DNA from: Cliona cf. orientalis
Lineage: Eukaryota; Porifera; Demospongiae; Clionaida; Clionaidae
Direction of reading: 5' to 3'
DNA length: 64,000 nt
NCBI GenBank assembly: GCA_963930775.1
Contig: OZ005694.1
Span: forward strand, 5,263,054 to 5,327,053
In this document: positions 58,101 to 64,000 of the stretch, piece by piece
Layout of the letters: every line of letters begins with the position of its first letter
Position numbering within the stretch: position 1 is the first letter of the stretch
Made by a program: the position numbers and the translations under genes
Notes under the pieces: model-generated
What the model was told of the DNA's origin: nothing
Database searches by the model: none
Seen by the model: the letters and a program-made list of their open reading frames with translations, nothing else

Positions 58101-61100
58101 ATGAAGCTTCAGACAGTTTATGGGTTAAAAATGAGCCACACCATTGATTTGGACACTTTCATTATTTAAACTTTTACGTATACATGTACATGTATTGTGT
58201 GTATGATTAGTGGCTCCTCTCAAGGGGGGGGGGGGCAGCCAGCTTCCACTCCCCCCCCCCCCTCCTCACCTAAAATTAATGAAACCCTGAAGGTCTTAAG
58301 CACATAGTAACATTGATATGATCACCATCAACTAGCAAAGTTTCTGTTCGCTCTGATTCTCACTGACTTTGTCATGTGCTGCTCAATTCATCTGGATATT
58401 AATGGTGACGTTTTCTTTCCATTAGCTAAATTTTATAGCTCGATTTCAAACGATGCTTGTCCTTTACTACTAACAATGACTAAGATAACCATTCCTTCCC
58501 TCGAAAGCATAGATTTTCTCTCCCTTTACAAAAGTGGAGATTTGCAGTGTTTATCTCAGGTACTCTTTTACGTCGCATGTTTGCTGATCACTCTAACTTG
58601 AACCTCTGGCTTGAGTAGATCTAGTCTAGAATGATGCTATCTTCCCACTAGTATATCTTACATAGAGGTATAGAACAGTACTTATGAGAGGAGTAAGTAG
58701 TAAGTAGTGCCATTGCTCGCTCAGTGCCAGGTAATACGTTATTGCATGTGGTGTATTGGATACCACTGGATGTGCAAATTTTTGGGCAACAAACTGAGCC
58801 ATTACCTGACGCAATTAAATCAGTTATGCCAAACCTGAAACATAGCTAACGAGGTGTTACACTGCATGTTGTCAAAGCAGTAGAAATCCTTCTAACATAT
58901 ATTAGCAGGCATTGATAAGGGGGGTTGACTCAATTCTATGCCACTACGTGGTATACGACCATCAGCATAATTACATCAAAACTGGCTATGTACCTTTTGT
59001 ACTTTCGAGGCCAGAGCAATTCAAATGTGACATCCAATGATAATCAAGAGTCAGACAAAAGTTTTATTTCGGATCACTCAACAGGGTGGTTTGCTGTCAC
59101 ATGGGACAGGCCAGTGGCTGTCTGCATGTAGACACTTTGCCCATGCATCAAGCCACCTTGCACACCAATTTCTGCCTCTGCAGCGTGCAAAAATTGGGGC
59201 CAGGGTGGGGGAGCTCCCCCCTCCTCCAAAAAAGAAAGAGAGAAAGGGGAAAAGAGGAGAGAAATCCTGATTGTAGCTATAGTATTACCTGATCATGTCT
59301 TATTCTATTTTTATGCAGACTAATCAAGCTCTATTGCAATACGGAAGAGCTGTGAGCCACCTTGAAAGTCAATTGCAGGTAGCTATGATATTATGGTCAC
59401 TCTAGGTGGCAATTATTAGCATCTGCTGGTATTCTCAAGGGTATACAGTTAAGGCAGGAGTCCAGTCCAAAGTAGTCTCAAGAATAGCCCCGCTCAGGAG
59501 GTTGCCAGTATAGCACATGCATACATTAACCTCAGGAGACCTGACTTAAATAGTCTCATCCCCAGACCCCACCCGCAAAAGGAGTCTGGTACACATTGAG
59601 TGCTTTTTGAGGCGCACAGGATGCAGCATATCATGTAATTGTCATGACAATGCATTGCTTTGGCATGACTACATACATGTATCAACGGCTCTCACATGCA
59701 GCAATAGTTGGCAAAGGCATGGTGTCACATGATAATCACGTGCAAACCACATGGTGTGAATCTGATTGGTGCGATAGAACTCGGAAATGCCACATCAGCA
59801 AGCCTCAGAAAGTGCTCAATGTGTACCAGACCCTTTCCTCCTTTTGGGAATGGGGTCTGGGGATGATTACATAACAATGCCAAGAATTTCAAAGCTGCTT
59901 TGAATATCGGTGAGGTTTAGTGTGCTCCAGTAAAGCTCACTACGCGTTCATTTAACATAGCTAATAATCGTTCACTAATTGGTTGGCTACATGAGTGGGC
60001 TGGGTAATAAGCATGCCAATATGAAGTACAGTCATCATAATACAATATATATTTTAAGTCTAGTCTCATTTCGTTCCACGATCGAAAGTTGCATTTCAAT
60101 GCCCACCACTGGCCGTCTAGAGCGTGGATAACATCAATATTTTTGATTGACTTACTCCAATAAATTAATCATCGTGTGGTTTGCTGACCTTCATAGGCTT
60201 GACTGCATGATACTCGAGGCGTTTCTTTGTGGGGTCGTTTAGTGCTCCGGCAAATAGCTTCTTTGTTAGTCCGCCTATCGTTTGACCTTCTCAGTACAAA
60301 GTAGGCCAAATGCAGCGCATGCATGCAGCTAATGAGATTCACAAGCATGTAATTAGCTGATACAAACAAGCTGATAAGACTGCTGGTAGCAGAATAGAAG
60401 CTCCCTTGCCTTAACTATCACTATTGAACCTATAGCCAATCTATAGGTGAACGTCCCGTCTGTCTTGTCTCTACAAAATCTGCTGCCTACCTCGTCTATA
60501 TAAATATGTCGAAAATTACATGTATGTGTCTTGTATAGGATTCCTTATGGTATTTACAAGGTATGACTTTTGCTAAATCAGATAATTAGAATTTCCTACC
60601 TTTCTGAGTTTACTGTAGTGACTCGGGCACAAGCGCCCACTCCCGAGTAAGTGCCAATGTACCGCATTTCAAGGGATCTATAGATATAATATAGCAGCTT
60701 CTATACGAACGTATGGAATTTATATCCCATGCAGGAAGTATCCATACAGGCCAAAATCACGATTAATTTTATATTCGGGTGCCTACCCAGGACACTATAT
60801 AATTATATTATTATATATAACAAATATGTTTAACATAATCATGGGATGATGTGGCTAGTACACATGTTCATCTATTAATAGTACATGCTCACAGAGAATA
60901 TAGCGACACGTGGTGCTGTTACTTACTAAAACCCATTCTCCTTTCAACTGGGGATTGACATGTTTTGGTTCATTGCCTTACTGCATGTGGCTCGTACAGT
61001 CCATTATGAATCTGGGGATGAGAGTATCATGGCTTTGGCCACAAATTTAATGTTAAAACATATTATGGCCTTGTATCTAATTGGGTTACTAGCAGGATCG

Positions 61101-62233
61101 AGTAAAAGAAAAACCCTCCTGCCTCCCCCCCCCCCCCCCCCACTTATATTGGTAATTTTTACTATTAACTTTTGTAGTGGGTTAATAATGAAGTACTGAA
61201 GTTTTCAAATCAAGTTGCCAAGGTTTGTTATATCTATTGAACTTATAATACGTCATTAATTTAATACATACTTTGCTAATAGGAAAATGATTTGTCTCCC
61301 TTCATACCAGCTGGTATGAATGCCCCTCCTAATGCAATAGCAGGCATTGGACGAGGAGCATATGGAAGCGTAGATTTGGTGAAAATCAATGGAGTAGAGT
61401 GCGCAGCAAAAACGATTTATAATGCCCTTGTAGGGGGAAGCGTGAGCTCTGCAGAAAGAAGACCAATGCAAGAAAGATTTCGCCAAGAGTGCATTACAAT
61501 CTGTCGAATGCGTCATCCAAATGTTGTTCAGTTTATGGGAGTATATTGTAATGATCATCAGAGTCTTGATTTGGTGCTATTTATGGAGCATCTACCCATT
61601 GATCTTCATAAATGTTTAGAAGAGGCAAAAAGGAGGAATTACAACATTCCAATTCCAATGAAACTGTCCATTCTCATTGATATCTGTCGGGGTCTTTTAC
61701 ACATCCATAGCTTCCTATTTCTCCACCGTGATCTTACAGCAAAGAATGTCCTACTGACTCATCACGTGAGAGCAAAGATATCCGATTTTGGTAATTCAAA
61801 GCTATACGATTTATCGCAAAAGCTTTCCACAGCTCCTGGTAATCTTGCGTACATGCCCCCTGAAGCTAAAACTGAAGCACCAAATTATGACACTGCACTC
61901 GATGTATTCTCATTTGGAATTTTGACCTTATTTGTTGCCATTCAAGAATTTCCAGAACTACCGATGAATTTGTACTTTGATATCCCCCGTGATATTAGAG
62001 ATCGAGGTGAAGAAGAAGTGTTTATTCGTGGTCAGTGGGTTTCAAAATTGAAGGAACGATATCCTCTTTCTCCCTTGATTTATCACTGCTTGCAAAGAGA
62101 TCCTTTAAAACGACCAACAGTGAACCAGCTTAGGGAGAATTATCTTGGCAGTTTGAACAATAGGCTATCGATAGAAGCAATAGCCAAAGCACATACAGAA
62201 ATGCTTCTTTATTTCAATGAAGTACTCCCCTAA
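42898..62233 (+). CDS. UBAN-type coiled-coil protein kinase
   Basis: Exons: 42898-42966 (tentative start MATAPYHGRSM), 43430-44428, 44743-44818, 44880-44959, 45943-46272, 47492-48196, 59319-59378, 61178-61222 and 61283-62233. All introns are GT-AG and phases agree; about 1,100 residues. Residues up to about 790 are almost continuous coiled coil (KDAKEKHTDEIRQLQ and similar). The exon at 47492 begins AEIYKEDFENERKDRE, which matches the NEMO/optineurin UBAN signature DFxxERxxRE, used there to bind linear ubiquitin. The C-terminal exon is a TK/TKL-like kinase: glycine loop GRGAYGSV, Lys in CAAKTI, HRDLTAKN (61724), DFG (61784-61792) and MPPEA. All catalytic residues are present. The 11-kb intron 6 contains the nested transposons. 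A ubiquitin-dependent signalling kinase is a reasonable inference. Confidence 0.82.
45000..45942. other. intron 4 of the UBAN-kinase gene
   Basis: Nearly 1 kb without an exon. No clear TIR element seen. An open frame at 45523-45738 has no splice support. Confidence 0.45.
46708..47040. mobile_element. TIR element in intron 5 of the kinase gene
   Basis: gtacccaggccattcaagaa ... gcctggtacacattgcac faces gtgcaatgtgcaccaggc ... ttgaagggcctgggtac. About 55-bp arms, imperfect. The cctggtacacattg block is shared with the element at 59550-59870. Confidence 0.75.
48833..49129 (-). CDS. weak candidate exon in the large intron
   Basis: The minus-strand open frame begins MPRKSNAQQSEPQQADLN and contains AIRHAQCSFTAWARAASIS and EIEKLKNFLAED, then a Pro run encoded by the G/C homopolymer at 48905-48927, with a possible donor gtaccag. 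The composition resembles coding sequence. There is no partner exon and no recognised family. Confidence 0.22.
   Translation of the reverse strand: MPRKSNAQQSEPQQADLNVHANLSAIRHAQCSFTAWARAASISRQSALIAETVSEIEKLKNFLAEDTTPPPPPPPLDENETLIFVPVQITMAAIVYMC
49918..51351 (+). pseudogene. pogo/Tigger-type DDE transposase with one nonsense codon
   Basis: A single-exon frame opens MSLLRYFKPS. An HTH region follows (FSPELKFQIGKHAAENGVAA; RTWRNTYTREL), a GRP hook (KKRGRPYLL), then a CENP-B-type second helical region (LSCAEGIIKNHDSNLL). The DDE_1 core shows NWDQTGIHYVP (first Asp), ALVIFDKFTGQGTENLL (second Asp) and VPANCTD before LQPMD (third acidic position in the pogo pattern). TGA at 51082-51084 replaces the residue between NCTD and LQPMD, which is commonly Arg or Leu in relatives. 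After it the frame runs to 51351 (SVNKPAKNFLRQQFQEWY). About 476 codons in all. Otherwise intact, so inactivation looks recent. Confidence 0.88.
51542..52489 (-). CDS. HIRAN-domain + Ulp1/SENP-like cysteine protease
   Basis: A 315-residue intact frame. Residues about 18-112 resemble a HIRAN domain (VRGYHVYKEIW; ENFRDPFAVAVVRSG; GHVPRKIS), known in HLTF/Rad5-type proteins where it binds DNA ends. A basic PKKKPKL at 142-148 looks like a nuclear signal. Residues about 160-310 match the Ulp1/SENP C48 fold: His214 in GDHWIVAS, Asp232 in VCDSLYG, Gln263 six before Cys269 in QKQEGGKDCGVFA. The catalytic set is complete. It lies convergent to the pogo transposase, within the same TIRs. The start is the first in-frame ATG. 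A SUMO- or ubiquitin-directed protease acting with the transposon is inferred; the substrate is unknown. Confidence 0.82.
   Translation of the reverse strand: MTAIVVDREIARVSHMIEAMVRGYHVYKEIWCADVGEELSCVREVENFRDPFAVAVVRSGIIVGHVPRKISAVCSMFLRRGGTISCRVTGGRRYSEDLPQGGLEVPCTLTLTGAHSDIDKARALLKRAFSSNDCADKENEPPKKKPKLNLPKTEVSRISSGEKLSDLSIDFAQSLLKKQFPGVNGLQSTLLQYKPKANVPPKNQLQVIHSRGDHWIVASTVGCTGDEVLVCDSLYGTLDTSTMNVISNLFHSSSVKMLDCQKQEGGKDCGVFAIAYATAIGHGVDPASIKLNQTAMRSHLIKCFEEENLYLFPSA
53525..56672 (+). pseudogene. P-element/THAP9-type transposase, degraded
   Basis: About nine exons (53525-54070, ~54145-54350, 54484-54807, 54857-55340, 55416-55612, 55678-55829, 55909-56098, ~56150-56282, ~56339-56672). Diagnostic blocks in order: coiled region RLVSKQLDRLKKKIAE-like; MRWHPLMIRWCLYL; LRDSGCIKLPSQRTLRDYTH; LLLDEMHIREDIVFDKHNG (first Asp); LGATLDGNSVNRRL; FFPDPPHLIMTVRNCL; LVPKLKYEHISLNSFSKMRV; DPLENFFGCQRQ then GGVHDNPNVQEF. 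Breaks: TAA in the NVHN..SHG block near 56027, TGA at 56456-56458, and phase mismatches at the second and fifth exons. No obvious THAP zinc finger was seen at the N-terminus. Confidence 0.82.
56757..57893 (-). CDS. accessory protein of the P-like element (unrecognised)
   Basis: Exon 57893-57800, a 60-bp GT-AG intron (57799-57740), then exon 57739-56757; about 358 residues. Mostly helical and charged, with blocks GLLLKGVNAMLEDDSF, ALRYAAGCVPRMLKKKLKKS, EWIQLINRGGLTLVNNTT and EVFVAMEYELRKH, and a Lys/Thr/Ser-rich tail ending SDEDKE. Similar proteins of unknown function recur in invertebrate genome annotations (from memory). The intron length is a multiple of three and contains no stop, so retention is possible. 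The frame is intact while the facing transposase is broken. It lies wholly inside the 38-bp TIRs, with the start about 75 bp from the right TIR. Confidence 0.72.
   Translation of the reverse strand: MSGLFLETAVKGRKFVRYTPEMYESSMASESGKKRPVYNYRHHFSLLLFLVAVCGLLLKGVNAMLEDDSFSLGSKPAITAHKIATDLSIWLTKYPAKASEFETKLVTVLCTCMQSRARSQKVRRERMWTAYHQLRSSDPYATDWKAFLYESIKAEMSPIFCQYVGHYVFKELIKLHHPLDPLPAVAVEPLTHAETCALRYAAGCVPRMLKKKLKKSTHPLREDILLCLLDLLDNGDENGESTEWIQLINRGGLTLVNNTTFEVFVAMEYELRKHIRQGGTQDLDKITSEVQDNEDVQFLWSIVSAEWEEESAAELLQMIVNHWVRIRGFSYASAWLEKYKTAQKTTTQKSKGIRKHLTSNPSKAGKSKATPNSDEDKE
58037..59318. other. 3' part of the large kinase-gene intron
   Basis: Contains facing G and C homopolymers at 58223-58262 and no convincing exon. 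Confidence 0.5.
59550..59870. mobile_element. TIR element of the agtctcgtcccc type
   Basis: tagtctcatccccagacccc ... ggtctggtacacattgag faces ctcaatgtgtaccagacc ... ggggtctggggatgatta. About 55-bp imperfect arms. In the intron after kinase-gene exon 7. Confidence 0.82.
60618..60793. repeat. palindromic repeat, low confidence
   Basis: gcccactcccgagtaagtgcc at the left and gggtgcctacccaggac at the right are related to the palindromes at 3190 and 10515. Confidence 0.35.
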
Positions 62234-62976
62234 TAACTATTATAAAAGCGACCTTGCAAGGTTGTTAATTTTCCCCTAGATTTTGTCTCAATAGTTGCTT
62301 ATAATTATTATGATCTGTCAGCTAGTGTCATAATATTTTTAAAAAATGAACAGTTGATTAATTTTGTTATAATGTTTTATAACTAAATTTTTATTTTTGT
62401 TGTGGTATTTTTGGTTTTATAGCTACATGGTATTATAAATATTAAATTAACTTTTATAGGCATTCTTTGTGCAAGTTAATAATTATTATGTACCGGTATG
62501 TGAGTTTTGTCACGGTTAAATATTCTAAATTAATGTGGTATCATTAATAATGAGCTGAATTATACTTTGTATTAATTGATTTTGTGTGAATTTCTTTGGA
62601 ATGCCTATATATTATGCTCTGGTTCTCTTTGTTTTTTCCCTATACCCAACTTTCCCATGAATTTTGTACTTCAGTACGAAATTCAAACTGAATCGCGGGG
62701 ATCGATAACAGATCTAGACAGATATGTACAAGTATTATTATACTAACTGGTCATGCATGGGATGGGCCATTCCAGTCTCTTTGGGTCGTAACAATATTAT
62801 TGTAGCACTCACATTAAATATATTATTTATCTTTTCCAATAGATACAAGTATAGGGACGGTATCTGGAGGATATAATATACCAGGTCCTAATCACAAAAT
62901 CAAATAATGAACACCATTGCATGGTGCTAAACCTTCGGTGCTGTGATCATGAGATTTATAGGCCACTCCAATCTCA
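62234..62976. other. 3' flank of the kinase gene
   Basis: AT-rich probable 3' UTR and spacer. No second gene seen. Confidence 0.45.
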
Positions 62977-62979
62977 GGT

Positions 62980-63622
62980 TGTCTAAGGACTGGGACACCC
63001 ATTCAGACTCATGATTTTTAGCTGTATCTTTGCTTGTTTAGTGTCTAGAAGACAACATGATACGGACAAGAAAGTTGCACCATAATGTAGAGCAACCATT
63101 TCTCTAACCGCAAACTAATTTATAGCCACGCCCACTAATTAGTTACCTCCTGGTGACGTCATGAGTAATGGCTATTCTGAAGATAAAATCGCCAAAGGCG
63201 GCGGTGAAGATCAGCCTGGACGACTATTTCTCCAGGCCTTAGATAATATTCATATGCCTAACTAATAAATATCACGGGGGCAAGTCGATCTGTCATACTA
63301 CTAAGCTAGAATACCACGAAGTGTGATAAATGTACCGATCTTGGAGGGCTATTTACCTGAATATCTCCCGTCCCGTTGAACAGCTCTTCTTGCCCCCGGA
63401 TAGTATGGCTTAAAATCGACGTTATTCGCTTTGTGCAACGGAGATATCTTCGTAGCTAAGCGTCTTCATCGCCGCCTCGGCAACCTTCAGCCTTTATACA
63501 GCTACTCTATGGCCATGATCGTGATCATGTGACTAAATGTAGTGCTAGGTATATTGCGCACGTGATCCCGCTCGCGCGTGCGCGTACCCAGTCCTTACCA
63601 GTACCCAGTCCTTAGACTACCT
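62980..63622. mobile_element. TIR element, gtctaaggactggg ends
   Basis: gtctaaggactgggac at the left faces gtacccagtccttagac at the right, with the right end carrying a second tandem ccagtccttaccag copy. About 16 matched positions. The interior is GC-richer with internal inverted blocks (cggcggtgaaga / tcatcgccgcc). Confidence 0.6.
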
Positions 63623-63626
63623 CCTC

Positions 63627-64000
63627 AGTGCTAACGGGCTCTACCTTGGTGCTTTTGCGCATGCACTGGACGAATTTATATATTTCTAATATCGAGGAAA
63701 GATCTGAAATATGATGTTTCGACTTTCAGTTACATGTGAAAGTTGTAGAAAGGAGATATTTCAACAAAAGAGCTGAAATACGATAAAATATGAACTTTCA
63801 ATGACGTTTAAAACTGAATAAATATCGTGTTTCAGTGTAATCGTAAATATGTGCTTATTTATCATGTTTCCATTGTGTTTCATCATAGCATAAAGATGAG
63901 AAAATGTCATAATTACACTGATTCACTGAAATTTAACATTTCTTCATTTATACACATGATACTTATTTACACTGAATTTCAAAAGTGTGGACTCATAATA
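63627..64000. other. AT-rich end of window
   Basis: Short motifs such as cactgaatttcaaa and cactgaaatttaac recur. No gene or TIR seen. Confidence 0.4.

Noticed and set aside
60537-60558. 22-bp exon (after cttgtatag, before gtatga) in the kinase gene
   Set aside because: Its length would break the phase; exons 59319-59378 and 61178-61222 join directly in phase 0.
1-64000. CRISPR arrays, bacterial operons, rRNA or tRNA genes
   Set aside because: No regularly spaced repeats, no Shine-Dalgarno-linked gene runs and no recognisable rRNA or tRNA cores. The window is eukaryotic.

Overview
This is a eukaryotic window. It has many short GT-AG introns (about 50-70 bp), AT-rich spacers and dense terminal-inverted-repeat (TIR) elements. 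The gene content points to a demosponge: death-domain/ankyrin genes, a coiled-coil kinase with an HRDLTAKN-type catalytic loop, a DBH-like monooxygenase, and Tc1, pogo, P, Crypton-like (DUF3504) and LINE remnants. The assignment rests on remembered family resemblance to Amphimedon-type predicted proteins; no search was run.

Layout. 1-3.6 kb: spacer with three small TIR elements. 3.6-5.1 kb (-): 3' half of an unrecognised coiled-coil gene. 5-18.7 kb: mostly repeats, including a decayed DUF3504 gene, an 88-bp perfect inverted repeat and copies of a ~0.5-kb MITE. 18.8-21.6 kb (+): complete 14-exon MOXD1-like copper monooxygenase. 23.0-31.1 kb (-): two paralogous death-domain + ankyrin loci. The upstream, longer one starts with a multi-helix membrane segment ending in a 2A ribosome-skipping motif (GDVELNPGP). 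The other is a pseudogene. 34.2-40.3 kb: a 6-kb Tc1-like element whose TIRs enclose both a broken transposase and a convergent BEN-domain gene. 40.4-43.1 kb: nested TIR elements. 42.9-62.2 kb (+): a long coiled-coil gene carrying a NEMO/optineurin-type UBAN motif and ending in a protein kinase domain. Its 11-kb intron holds a MITE into which a pogo-like element (transposase + convergent HIRAN-Ulp1 protease gene) and a P-superfamily element (transposase + convergent accessory gene) have both inserted. 62.2-64 kb: spacer.

The most unusual content is threefold. First, three unrelated DNA transposons share one plan: TIR, one gene, a convergent second gene, TIR. The second gene encodes a HIRAN/Ulp1-like protease, a BEN protein or an unknown helical protein. 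Second, a host gene appears to join ubiquitin-binding UBAN and kinase domains in one polypeptide. Third, a 2A-initiated death-domain/ankyrin gene should make two separate proteins. All transposase genes seen are broken, while two of the three accessory genes are intact.
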